Shown here: piece by piece, positions 1 through 10,445 of the stretch
How the letters are laid out: each line of letters begins with the position of its first letter
Numbering within the stretch: position 1 is the first letter of the stretch
Assembly: GCA_039090855.1 (NCBI GenBank)
Contig: CM076996.1
Coordinates: 52,852,469 to 52,916,468 of the forward strand
Direction: 5' to 3'
DNA: 64,000 nt
From: Macrothele yani
Taxonomy: Eukaryota > Arthropoda > Arachnida > Araneae > Macrothelidae
The notes under the pieces: generated by a model
What the model was told of the DNA's origin: nothing
The model's database searches: none
What the model saw: only the letters and a program-made list of their open reading frames with translations
Translations under genes and position numbers: made by a program

Positions 1-429
1 AATATACTTAGTGACATGCCAACAAGGGAAAAAAATGATTTCATCCAAGAAGATTTACTATAAGTAAAAAAAAAGTGTATTTCGCGGTTTAAATTCAGAG
101 AAACATAATTCACACGCGCACAGGGAGAAAAAACAAATTAAGTGAATTGTAATGTTGGAATAATCAGAAGTATTTCTTTCTATTTTTTTTTTTAAACTAA
201 AACAAGATACTCGTGGAAATGTTCAAAAATTTTCTTGGATTTTAAAACGACAGCATTAATTATTTTCCATGACATATAACTAGGACAAGCCGCCAACGGT
301 AACCGATAACTCGGGTACAGTTGGCAAATTTTGAGCGAAGCTACTGCAAAATCTAAGCTCATTAAGGCGTCTATTATAACAAATTCTAAAAAACGAGCGT
401 GTAAAATGTATGACTTGCAGAACAAAAGT
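1..429. other. No gene recognised
   Basis: AT-rich sequence with short A/T homopolymers. Open frames here are short and overlap on both strands without recognisable motifs. I see no RNA gene or mobile-element terminus. Confidence 0.5.
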
Positions 430-560
430 ACGAAACATTCTAAAAAAGAAATGCCTAAAATTTATCATGAACTACTTTCCTTCACGTTGGTTGTGATCAG
501 GTTGCATCTAAACAAAGCGCAAGGATACACTCAGATCGGGAACCACGTTTTACATCAAGA
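430..560 (+). repeat. Dispersed repeat C, copy 1
   Basis: This stretch reappears at about 1515-1645: both copies share 'acaaattctaaaaaa', 'gaactactttccttcacg', 'ggttgtgatcaggttgcat' and 'cagatcgggaaccacgtttt' in the same order and orientation, with small indels. It is interspersed with repeat units A and B, so it probably belongs to the same decayed element family. No coding function seen. Confidence 0.7.
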
Positions 561-892
561 CTCACAGAACCGACAAGCGACGTTATTGACGCCATATTGC
601 TGACCTCGACCGCGACTTCAGCAGTTACAGTTAGAAAAGAGACAAAATCAAAACAAAAACAGAAAAAAAAAATGTTTACCGGTGCCAGTTTTAACGTTTT
701 TCCTGTGTCCACAGTGTGCTCCGCTTCCTTTTTTAACAGTTTGAACGAAAGTAATTTCAAATTGACTGCGAAAGAACTGAAAAACTCGAGCAAACTGCGT
801 CGTGAAAAACTGCGACTATCTAATTGTAAACAAATGTAACTGAACGTTCGCGCGTGTTTTTTTAATTGAAAAAAATCAGTGATTAGTGACAT

Positions 893-1215
893 GGGTTGGT
901 GGTTTCATGGTGATCGGTTGTGTCCTATAGGAATAATGACCATTAAAAAACGGACCAATTTTAATAATTTTAATTGAAATTCCTCAATGACACGGAATTT
1001 CGGGAATCGGATGGCGTCAAAACCTGACTATGTCCAATCGCATGCCAAAAATCACGGTGATCGAATGTGTCATGTCGTAGCTATGCCCGAACAACTAATT
1101 GTCCCGATTCTCGTATAGAGAGCGGATTTTTTCAATTATCGTTAAAATTGGTCAGATTTTTAATGGTCATTATTTTTATAAGACACGGCCAATCACCATG
1201 ATACCGAATCCATAT
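893..1215. repeat. MITE-like palindromic element (inverted B, unit A, B)
   Basis: The left end (about 893-972) reads as the reverse complement of the right end (about 1124-1215): 'aatgaccattaaaaaa' and 'ggtgatcggttgtgtcc' on the left pair with 'ttttttaatggtcatt' and 'ggccaatcacc'-type sequence on the right. Between them lies unit A (about 975-1125), which carries 'aatttcgggaatcgga' and 'caatcgcatgcc'. TIRs of roughly 70-80 bp around a short non-coding core are what a MITE looks like. I found no clean target duplication, so the superfamily is unknown. Confidence 0.5.
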
Positions 1216-1500
1216 CACTCACCATGTCCCTTCCTTTCTCTGTAGCAAGTGTCACCGCGATCGGCTGAAGATCTTTGGAGGAGATAGGTAACAAACTACC
1301 CCTTCTCAAAACCCGGAAAAAAAACCCCTGAAAATGCAAGTCTTTAGACAATTATTTTCCAATGAAACAGAGTTTCGGGAATCGGAAACCGTCAAAACCT
1401 GACCATGGACGATGTCCAATCTCATGCAAAAAATGACGGTGATCGGATGTGTCATCTGGTACCTATGCCCGAAGAACTAATTGTCTTGAGTCTTGTAAAG
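1124..1500 (+). repeat. Composite repeat units B then A (copy 2 of A)
   Basis: Unit B (about 1124-1335, with 'gcgatcggctgaagatct' and 'aggagataggtaacaaac') is followed by unit A (about 1354-1500, with 'tttcgggaatcgg' and 'ggtgatcggatgtgtcat'). The same B-A order recurs at 2215-2575. B overlaps the right half of the palindromic element upstream. Non-coding. Confidence 0.65.
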
Positions 1501-1514
1501 AGAGCTTCGCTCAA

Positions 1515-1650
1515 CAAATTCTAAAAAAGGAATGCGTAAGATGTACGATGAACTACTTTCCTTCACGCATTCGCGTTGGTTGTGATCAGGTTGCATGTAA
1601 ACAAAGCGGAAAGAAACACACAGATCGGGAACCACGTTTTTCATTTTATA
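1515..1650 (+). repeat. Dispersed repeat C, copy 2
   Basis: Second copy of the sequence at 430-560, same orientation, a few percent to tens of percent diverged with indels. It directly follows a unit-A copy here but not at copy 1, so the units have been shuffled. Confidence 0.65.
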
Positions 1651-1799
1651 TCGCGAAAGACACACACACAAACTTGATTAAGCAAGTGCTGAGCTAACAG
1701 ACGGAGACTTTCCATTTCTTCATTTTTCAATTCAAACAGTTTTTTTTTAAATTAATGCTAGTGAGCCGACTTTCGTCAAACTGTTAAAGTAAAAGGCCA

Positions 1800-1960
1800 T
1801 CTAGTTTTAATTGAAATTCCTCAATGACACGGAATTTCGGGAATCGGAAGGAGTCAAAACCTGACCATAGACGATGTCCAATCGCATGCCAAACACCACG
1901 GTGATCGGATGTGTCATGTCGTACCAATGCCAACTAATTGTCCCGAGTCTTGTATAGAGT
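1800..1960 (+). repeat. Repeat unit A, copy 3
   Basis: Matches 975-1125 closely ('cctcaatgacacggaatt', 'ccaatcgcatgcc', 'ggtgatcggatgtgtcatg', 'caactaattgtcccgag'). It stands alone without unit B. Confidence 0.65.
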
Positions 1961-2209
1961 TTCGGGTTCAGTTTCAAAGCATTAAGGCAAAATTCCTACC
2001 TTGCGATGGCTCTAGATACGTATTATCGGCTAGTCAGCTTTCGTGCAATGAAGGAGATGCAGCTAGATAAGAAATAATTTATTTACAACTGTCAACATCG
2101 CAGGACACACACACACAATCCAAACAGAACCAAAAAGCTATATATTGAGTTGAGTTCACATATACAGTTCAGTTGATTTGAGTTCAAAATACAATGACGT
2201 CACTCGCAA

Positions 2210-2580
2210 CATAGCGGATTTTTTCAATATTTATTAAAATTGGTCGTTTTTTAATAGTCATTATTTTTAAACGACACGACAAATAACCATCTTACCAACC
2301 CCATATCCTTCTTTTTTTCCGTGGTAAGTGTAACCGCGATCGGCTGAAGATCTTCGGAGGAGATAGGTAACAAACGACCCCTTCTCAAAACCCGGAAAAT
2401 CCCCCTAAAAATGCAAGTTTTGGGGCGATTATTCCTCAATAATGCGGAATTTCGGGAATCGGAAGGCGTCAAAACCTGGCCATGGACAATGTCCAATCGC
2501 ATGCAACAAATCACGGTGATCGGATGTGTCATCTCGTACCTATGCGGAACAATGAATTGTCTCGTGTATAGAGAGCTCCG
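2210..2580 (+). repeat. Composite repeat units B then A (copy 4 of A)
   Basis: Unit B (about 2215-2410) then unit A (about 2430-2575), the same order as 1124-1500. The short open frames across both units contain no recognisable protein motif and arise from the repeat sequence. Confidence 0.65.
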
Positions 2581-2639
2581 CTCGGTCTTCGGCCTCGCTT
2601 CGATGAATCACAAAATGCTTGTTCCAATACGTTAATAAA

Positions 2640-4185
2640 CAAAAAGGCATACCTTGTCAAGCGACATCGTAAAAACTATCTGTAAAAGAAAGGGATATTT
2701 TTATCTTGGCGAAATTTTCAGAATATTTTTTCTCATGCGCTTCCAAAAGTGAAAGATGTTTATACAGGACTTAAAATTCTTCAAAGAAAAGCTGGTCTTC
2801 GCAGTAGGCAGGGCGGTTGCCCTCTCAGAATGGTCACAGTAGGGACGTAATTCATACTCTGTCGGGCGTAAAAAAACAAAAGAAATGCACAAAGTGTGGA
2901 CAAATTTACTGAAAATTGTAACTAAAACAAAGTTATGCACTTCAATATATCCGTGAAGCTAACCAGAGTACCGAATAACCTACACTGTGATGTGTGAACC
3001 CCTTATATGCATGCATTGTTCGAAATAGCTAGTGGTGGCATTTAAAACAATATGCGGATGTGCCTGATCGTGACCATTCTGAATACACCGTAGGGATGAA
3101 GAGCTAATTATAAATAGTCATTTGTGCTGTGTCGCAGAAAGCTGCTCTATGCGTTCAATCAAGGCCGTTGTAGACGGCCTTGGTTTAACTTGAACGAAAT
3201 TTTTCCTAGTCCTACTCTGAAAGTATGTATCTTTCTATTGTTATGTTCGCTATCTGATAGTCGTTCGTTTTTCATTCTGCATTTCTGCGAAGTGCTGCGT
3301 CGTCGGCGTTCACATAACTTTTGCGTTTTACTTGATGTTTACAACTTTTGGCATTTGGATATTTACTTAGATTTTACATATTTAGTAAAACTGTAAAATT
3401 GTCAAAAACCGAAAGGAAAAGTTTTAAAGAATTTTAGTACTTTCCTATGACAAAACCTTAGCTAGGTCTCAGAACCAGAGGGGCTGAAAGGTCATCTGAG
3501 GAAGTGCTCTGTGTTCAACTATAAGCTGCATATTTCCACGAATACAGGCACAAGTTTTGCTTTATTTTTAATCTATTTTTGTTGATTTACTTCATTAGCG
3601 AATTAATTATGCCGTAAAGTAAAACAATTCGATGAAATAAAAAGAGAGAGAGAAAGAAAACAGAATTCTCTTGAAATAGAAGAAATAAATCACATTCGTT
3701 GAATTTGCTTGATGGTAGTTGAGATGCGCGTTCCTTACAGCTGGAGTCAAAATTCCAAGTAGCGGAATTTTTTTTTAGTTTGCGGTTCTGATCTCTTTTC
3801 CGTGAATCCACGCAGTGGCATTGGGAATTTACTGATGTCATATTCAACTTTTGCTACTCCTCTTCTTCGGTTCCACTTTTGTCTCCATCTTTAATCGCGT
3901 ATTCTCTTTCGCTGGTGCTCGGTGGTACCCACTTCTTACTATGGTCAAAAGTCGCATCCCCTTCCCTCTCAAAAACCAAGAGCACCAGAAACCCGCCAAA
4001 AACTTTTCTCTGGCACAAGCATAGTTAAACCCACTTCTACTGTACGAAAAACAATGAACAAGAAAATGTTGAAAGCTTCTTCTCCGCGCGCACGCGCAAG
4101 AATTACTCTTTAGCATTATTTTCAAATGCGTAGGGAGATACATTTAGTTAAAATGACCCATGACAGTACTATTTTTGTAGGCAAC
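2640..4185. other. No gene recognised
   Basis: About 1.5 kb of unremarkable AT-rich DNA. Frames of 80-100 codons exist on both strands but have no known domain, no signal peptide and no codon pattern I trust. No TIR, SINE or RNA gene seen. Confidence 0.45.
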
Positions 4186-4450
4186 AAATTACCTGGAAGC
4201 TTTTAAACAGCAGCTTAGCATCTCATAGTCACCTGCCAAATGACGAACAGGGGTTTAATCTTCCGCACAACTACGTTTCCACCTCCCTCACTCTCTATTT
4301 TTTTTAATGTTCTTTAAAATTTTACGTTGCTCAAAAAAAAAAAAAAAAAAAGAGCTGCAATTCTCTCTTGCCAAAAACACCAAGCCCTGTCACCATATGG
4401 CGGAAAATCATTGGCGCAGCTTTTCCCACTGATTCACCTTTAAAAGTAAT
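4186..4450 (+). repeat. Dispersed repeat D, copy 1
   Basis: Shares with 9425-9680, in order: 'cagcagcttagcatctcat'-type sequence, 'ggtttaatcttccgcacaac', a poly-T/poly-A tract and 'cattggcgcagctttt'. Same orientation. The copy stops where the mariner remnant begins (about 4449), so the mariner either inserted there or truncated it. Non-coding, family unknown. Confidence 0.65.
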
Positions 4451-5420
4451 GGGTTGATGAATAAGTTCATCCCGTATTTTTCACCGCTCTACAGGAATGT
4501 ATTACATCAGAAGGGAAAACGGAATCAATCAACTATGTATCCCCCCCCCCCACATTGTTTACGATGGTGTCCCAACGTCTGGATAGGTCTGCAATGCCTT
4601 TCTTGAAAAAACGTACAGGTTTTGCTGTGAACAAATCATAAAGGAAATTCTGGATATCAACATCATTGTTGAACGTTCTGCCACGGAGTGCATTCGACAG
4701 AGATCGGAACAGATATTCTGAAGGCGCGACATATGGGGAATAAGCCGGATGTGGAAAGATCTCCCATTTCGTGTCCTGAATGGCCATTTTGGTCAAGCTT
4801 GCACTGTGAGGGCGTGCGTTATCATATTGGAGAAGGACACCATGGCGTCGATGTGCCCGTTTTTGCTGAATTGCTCCCTCCATACGGCGGAGTTGCTCAC
4901 AGTATAGAGCAGCATTGATGGGTCCGATTCTTCGGCAGCATTTCCCAGTGTATAATGCATTCCATGTCACGTCAGACGCACATCATGATCATCGCAGGAT
5001 GAAGGTCAGGTTTTGGACGTGGTATGGGCGTATTGTTTTGGCTTAACCATTCCCTCTGGTGCCTGAAATTCACGTACAGGCACCACTTTTCATCTCCAGT
5101 AAAAATACGTGACAGAAGGGTTTGTGTTGCCGAGAACATTCGTGATAACGGGTGAGCAAGGAATCACATATGGCAGCACGCTGATTCTTATTGTCCTTGG
5201 TGAGAGTGTGAGTCACCCAAGACCCCAATTTCTGGACCTCTCCCATACGTTCCAAGTGTCGCACCATTGTGGCCTAATCGCAGTCCATCTCAATGGCCGA
5301 TTCGCGTGTGGTTTGAAGCGGATCTAAGTGGATGAGATGGTTCAAACGATCCTCATCAAAGTGAGATGCACGACCTGAGCATAGAGAGTCGTTGACGGCA
5401 AAAAAAAATCGCTCCTTTTA
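4449..5420 (-). pseudogene. Decayed mariner transposase (mariner/Tc1 superfamily)
   Basis: Reading from about 5400 down to 4533, the protein pieces show the mariner order: an N-terminal helix-turn-helix part, then 'LTKDNKNQRAAICDSLL', 'LQYDNARPHSA' (second catalytic Asp) and 'HPAYSPYVAPSEYLF'. Active mariners have SPDLAPSDY here, the last D being the third catalytic residue. This copy reads E at that position and has lost the other Asp. Several stops and frameshifts separate the pieces (5267-5070, 4970-4533). The usual transposase is about 345 residues. The left edge 'gggttgatgaataagttcat' resembles a mariner TIR; no matching right TIR was found, so the element is truncated near 5460. A cut-and-paste transposase by family, dead here. 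Confidence 0.85.
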
Positions 5421-5587
5421 TCCATGACAGCAACAAATGATATGTTTTCAGATCAGATCATATGTAGAGGATCTTAGGAAAGGAGTGTCTAACCCCAGGT
5501 CTTAAACAACCCTTAGAAATAGGAAGCTAGGAGATTTGGGCTAGAGTGCCCGATAGGAAAGTGACACGGAAGCGAGGTAGAAAAGGG

Positions 5588-5750
5588 AGGAAGACTCACT
5601 TATTTATTACCGGGGGCCAGTACCCGTGGCCCGACGGCTTAACATGCCCATCGGACGCACGGCGGATATTTAGTGGTTCGAGCGTTCGTACCTGTCTGGG
5701 ATCGAACCCGAGATCTTCTCCGTGGCAGTCAGAATGGTTTCAGAATGCCT
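5588..5750 (-). mobile_element. tRNA-derived SINE family 2, inverted copy
   Basis: Reverse complement of the copy at 5900-6065: both contain 'ggttcgatccca' (RNA polymerase III B box), 'tactaaatatccgccgtgcg' (or one-base variants) and 'taataaataag'. The tRNA-like head is cut off on this copy. The two copies face each other about 150 bp apart. Confidence 0.75.
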
Positions 5751-5899
5751 ACAGCACACCTTATAGACCCTGTAAGCTAGTTCACGACACGTGTCTTGTT
5801 TCATTGGCGGCTACGCGCTGTTGACGTCAAAAGTAGGTGGTGGTCACATTAATGTGACTCGACTGTGTATAAAACAGTCGCCCGCCCCTAATTTCAAGC

Positions 5900-6065
5900 T
5901 GGGCCCGCGGATGGCGTAGTGGTTAGCGTTCATGACTGCCACGAAGAAATCTCAGGTTCGATCCCAGGTAGATACGAACGTTCGAACTACTAAATATCCG
6001 CCGTGCGTTGGATGGGTACGTTAAGGCACCGGGTACTGGGCCCCCAGTAATAAATAAGGGCTTCT
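5900..6065 (+). mobile_element. tRNA-derived SINE family 2
   Basis: Starts with an A-box-like 'gatggcgtagtggttagcg', followed 40 bp later by the B box 'ggttcgatcccag', then a tRNA-unrelated body ending in 'taataaataaggg'. This is the layout of a pol III SINE with a tRNA head. It is unrelated in its body to the abundant SINE elsewhere in the window. No clear target duplication because its partner copy abuts. Confidence 0.75.
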
Positions 6066-6393
6066 ACCTCGCTCACTAACACACACTATTTCAAAGTGTG
6101 TGTTGAATATATCAATTTTGATTTTTAGTAATCTATGGCTTATGTTAACTGATAGAAACATCTTTTTCATAAGTTATGATTACAATATACCAATTGTTAC
6201 CAAAAGATTATTTCTGTGGGGGACATGCATGGGCGCCTGCAGGAAATTTTTCAAGGGGGTTCAAGTGTAATTAATTAAGGTTTGGCTAATATGTAGAAAA
6301 CAGTAATTCGTGAAAATGAAAGAATAATACTATTACTACTAATTACTTACTACACTAGAACACTATTATTATTATTATTATTATTATTAATAA
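6066..6393. other. Unrecognised spacer with ATT microsatellite
   Basis: No gene. Ends in an (ATT)n run at about 6361-6391, directly at the left terminus of the next transposon. Confidence 0.6.
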
Positions 6394-6769
6394 CACTGGT
6401 CAACACACTTTTTCTGGCATAAGGTATTCCAACGGCTATAAGGTAATTTTGGTGTGCTGATTCCAAATCTGGCATCAGTTTTTGTCTATCACATCAGGTT
6501 TTTGAGATATCAAATATTGCATTTTCAATAAATACAGCAAATTTATGCTCATATACGAATAGCTAAACATACATACATACATACATATAAGAATAAGATA
6601 ATATACAATAATAATGAAACAAACATTTAATGAACCGTAGCACAAAGTTGTGAGAGTGACTGCATATCAATGTGAGTGAATGCATATTACCATGTAAGAA
6701 TTAAATTGTGAAGATAAGAAAAATGTGTACAAAAAGGTCATTAACAATAGTGACGTTACATCTGCATAA

Positions 6770-8689
6770 ACGACCTCTTCTTTGACGATCTCCGATGTAC
6801 AGCTTGTGGAATGTCTCTCATCAAGGACCAGCAGTAATCTGCCATCGCCGCCTCGGTGGCGCAGTGGTCTAAGGCGCTGGCTTCTGATCATTCGTCCGTA
6901 AGGGGTCCGGGTTCGAATCCCGGTCAGGCATGTATGTTGTGTTTGTCTGACGGCACTGGCTCTCTCCCTTCCCTGGAACCAGTGACCCTAAATTAGGGAC
7001 GGGCGACTGCTTATAGCCCATTGAGTTGCTCACGGTGGTCGTTAAACCTCCAAGGAAAAAAAATCTGCCATCATGTTTGAGACCCATCGGCTTTGGTAAC
7101 GTTCTTCCATAACTTTAATGTCTTGATGAAAGCGTTCACCTTGCTTTTCGCTCACGTGACCCATGTTCTCTGGAAACTGGGCCAAGTGACTATGTAAGTA
7201 GTAAACCTTGATGCTCATTCGACATCCAAGTGATTGGAAACTCAAGAGCAGCTCCTCCACAATCTCTCGATAGTTGTCCGCTTTCCTGTTCCCAAGGAAA
7301 TTCCGCACCACATCAGAGAATGCATTCCAAGCTCTAGCCCCTGCCGCAGTCATTGTTGTAACAAAGTATGGATTCCTGATGAGTGTTCTTATTTGAGGGC
7401 CATCAAATATTCCTGCCTTTTCTTCTCGGCACTGAGACTTGAAAAGGTAGAACATATATAGCTCAAGCAGTCTCCAGTGTTATCAAGAGCTTTGACGAAT
7501 TGCTTCATTAACCCAAGTTTTATGTGCAGTGAGGTAAATACAATTTTATTCCTGTCAACCAGAGGCTTATTCTTGATGTTCTTGTCACCAGGCGTCAAAC
7601 TGATTCTTGGTGGCAAGTTCTTTTTAACCCAGTGTTCTAATGTAGCCCTACTGTCCCAGTAGCACAGGAAACAAGGGTATTTGGTGTGACTTCCTTGCTG
7701 ACCCAGCAGAAAATTAACCATTTTCAAATCAACACAAATTACCCATCCATGAACATGGTATTCCAATCTATCCAGAACAATCTTGATGTTGGCATACTCT
7801 TCTTTCATTTTTACAGAGTGTCCTATTGGGATTGAACCATATATATTTCTGTTGTGAAGTAACACACATTTCAAACTCCTTTTACTACTGTCAATAAAAA
7901 GTCTCCATTCACTTGAATCATATGCGGGCAGTCCCATATTGAGAAGAAGCTCTTCAAACATCATTACAATAAACAAGTTGACCATCTGAATGGAAGTACT
8001 TTCGCAGTGCTGCTTCTCTGTTACGATAAAAGGAAACACTAGCGCCAGTTGTGTGTGAGTAGTCCTTTCTCTTGCAGCCTGGAAGCCAACAATTCAGCAG
8101 ACTGCTTCGGCAAATACAAATCTCTTACAAGATCATTCAATTCAGGCTGACTAAACAGAGAAATTTTATCACAATCTGCATCAGATGGTGTATATTCGAT
8201 CTGAGCATCATCATCATCATCATCTGTAGAAGCAGGTAAACTGAGGGATTCAACATCAATCTCTGGTAGCTCAGTAAATACAGGCACAGGTATTTCCTCA
8301 CAGTGCTCAACTGGTCGTCTGGCAGATGGGATATCTGGGTATTGTAAGTGTTTGTTTTTCTTATTGAAACCTTTTACATTGACAAGGCAGAAGTAGCAGT
8401 TATCCAAATGGTTTATAGGTTCTCTCCAAACCATTGGCACACCAAACTTCAGCTTAGCATTCTTTCCTTTAGACCATGATCGCAAAGTTTCAACACAGGT
8501 TTTACACACTTTGTGAGGAGCCCCAGTTTTGTCTTGGTCTCCAAGTCGTACTTTAAAGTAGGCAAGATAAACCTTCTTTACAAAGGTATTGATGTTGCGC
8601 CTTTGATCCTGCAAAGTGAAGCTGCCACAGATGTAGCAGAAGATATCTGGGTCATTACTGCATTTCCTTCTTTCGGATGTTGTAGCCAT
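6770..8689 (-). pseudogene. Putative transposase of unclassified family (element 1)
   Basis: Runs from ATG at 8689 to about 6770. The N-terminal 100 residues hold a Cys-rich, probably zinc-binding region (FCYICG, HKVCKTC, NCYFC). A short Asp-rich linker follows (about residues 155-162), then the core: FIDSSK (about 7880-7900), VICVDLK (about 7725), CFLCYWDSR (about 7650-7676), LHIKLGL (about 7510) and EKQGERFHQD (about 7120-7150). I read D, D and E in FIDSSK, VDLK and EKQGER as a DDE triad with a CxxC insert. The family occurs in many copies in invertebrate genomes as uncharacterised protein; I know no assigned function. Breaks: a stop and frameshift near 8038, a frameshift near 7390-7455 and a SINE in the coding sequence at 6847-7061, after which MMADYCW-type sequence resumes. 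Confidence 0.75.
6847..7061 (+). mobile_element. tRNA-derived SINE (family 1) inside element 1 coding sequence
   Basis: tRNA-Leu-like head with A box 'tggcgcagtggtctaagg' and B box 'gggttcgaatcccgg', a conserved body ('gggacgggcgactgcttat') and a short A tail. Flanked by a perfect 11-bp target duplication AATCTGCCATC (6836-6846 and 7062-7072). Joining the flanks restores the conserved MMADYCW region of the transposase, which shows the SINE interrupted it. Confidence 0.93.
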
Positions 8690-9002
8690 TGTTAGATCAC
8701 GACCTGCAGAAGCAAAATATTAAATAAATTTGGATATCTACATAAAATGATATTATAAACACACTCTCCTAAAAATACACCACCATATTTTAACACTAAA
8801 GCAGTCACTGACTCGCAAAAACTTGCAATCATAAGTGACAAAGAGTTAATTTCGGGTAAAATCAATGAAAATTGGGTATGCCGATAGCATAAAAATTAGA
8901 TGCGATAGAGCAAATCTGAGATCAGATTTGGAATCAGCACCTTGAAATTAGTCTAAAACAGCTGCAAAAGTCCAGGCCAGGTTTTTTTGTTGACCAGTGT
9001 AA

Positions 9003-9424
9003 ATGATGCTGCTCTTGAAGAAAGTATATGTTAGTAATAGTCATGTATTATCATGTACATTGGTAACTATTTTCAAAATAATGAGCAGTATCAAGCAGGG
9101 CCACGCCAAGCCTTTTAAGTTCAGCACACACCACCCTCAGTGAACTTATTTGGGCGTACTACCTTACGGTTCGCTAGATTTTCCGCTTTCACGTTATCGT
9201 TTTCCAATTCCAAATTTCCAATAAAATTGGGATATTAAATTAAACGTCCCAAACTCCATCTTTCCTTGTGGTCCAGTTCTGTGAATGTAAAAAAAAAAGT
9301 AATAAATAAAATAAAATAAAGAGAAAAATAATTCTACTGGGGAGGTCAAGTTACCCCCCCCTTTCGGCGCCCATGGGGGCATGCTTAAGCAGCTAAGCAC
9401 GCCCGTAGTCGGCGTCTGTGACTG
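9003..9424. other. No gene recognised
   Basis: Intergenic-looking sequence with a poly-C run (about 9354) and A-rich tract. No domain, TIR or RNA gene seen. Confidence 0.5.
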
Positions 9425-9680
9425 GGGAGGTTTCGTAACAGCAGATTAGCATCTGATGGTCACTTACGAAGTGGTTTAGTCTTCAGCGCAACTACGCCTT
9501 CATCCAAGCCTCTGTTTCTTTTTCTTTTTTTTTATCGGAGGGGAAGGAGAGTATTTTTTCAAATTTTACATTACTCCGAAAGAAAAAAAAAGAGAAAAAG
9601 TCCATGTTGCAGAGAAACATTGGCGCAGCTGTTCCTATTGAGTCACATTGAGAAGCCATTTCTCTTGAATTACCCATCGT
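9425..9680 (+). repeat. Dispersed repeat D, copy 2
   Basis: Same-orientation copy of 4186-4450, including 'cagcagattagcatctgat', 'cgcaactacgcc', a poly-T then poly-A segment and 'cattggcgcagctgttcc'. Extends slightly past the point where copy 1 is cut by the mariner. Confidence 0.65.
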
Positions 9681-10149
9681 TCTAACTGTAGTACTTCAAT
9701 TTTGCTTTTTTTTAATGCAATACACGATTAAATAAGGTAAAGTATCTTTGCTTATACTGAAATACAAAAGTATTTTTCACAAACCATCTAAAATCAGGAG
9801 TATTATTTACATATCGTGCATTTCCTAGGAGGGCATGCAAGTCTTGCTGGTGGAGGGAGTAAGCCTCCTCCAGACATCTGTTAATTATGGCCCTGCTCTC
9901 AGCAGATATTACAGAGTATGGTATGTGTGAGAGCGAAAGTACTGGTCATGTGCCGTAGCCCCGCCTCCTACTTATGATTTTGAGGCGTCAACACTCTAGG
10001 TGCTTCTCACAGTCACAAGAAAGCGTTTCTGTTTCTCTGAAACACTCCCTAAACTCTATTCGGGCGAACAAACGAAGCCTTCCCCACTTTGTTATGATAT
10101 CTGTGATCCAGGAAGGCGGATCGAAACAGCTCAACAAACAGAATAATGA
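9681..10149. other. No gene recognised
   Basis: Spacer between repeat D and the second unclassified transposon. The 73-codon frame at 9974-10195 has no recognisable motif and runs into the transposon end, so I do not call it. Confidence 0.5.
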
Positions 10150-10445
10150 CACAGGCCTGCAAAATTTGAGTCATGAAAAAGTGTTTGCAATGTAATGACT
10201 GATTTTTATATTGTTTGGTGCGCTGATTTCAAATATGGCATCCATTTTTCTCAATCACGTAAGGATTTTTCACAAAATGGGCTTGAATATATGGGGAAGA
10301 AAGCCTATTTTACATATTCTTTTCAAAATATTTTTAAGTGTTTTATTTACAAATTTATTATTTATCAAACTATTGGAAATGATTTGCTAAATTATATTCA
10401 TAAGAGCAGTTACCATTGTTAATACATCCTGGTATTCATAGGTCC

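Larger units (their letters stand above)
6394..8999 (-). mobile_element. Unclassified TIR DNA transposon, element 1
   Basis: Left end CACTGGTCAACA (6394) is matched in reverse complement by TGTTGACCAGTG (ending 8999). A subterminal inverted repeat ('gctgattccaaatctg') is near each end, at about 6457 and 8920. Flanks read TAA on both sides (6391-6393, 9000-9002), a possible 3-bp target duplication. Between the ends lies one broken reading frame on the minus strand plus an inserted SINE. CACTGG-type ends with a 3-bp duplication would fit the CACTA/Chapaev (CMC) group, but that placement is inference. A relative lies at 10,150-13,239. Confidence 0.75.
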
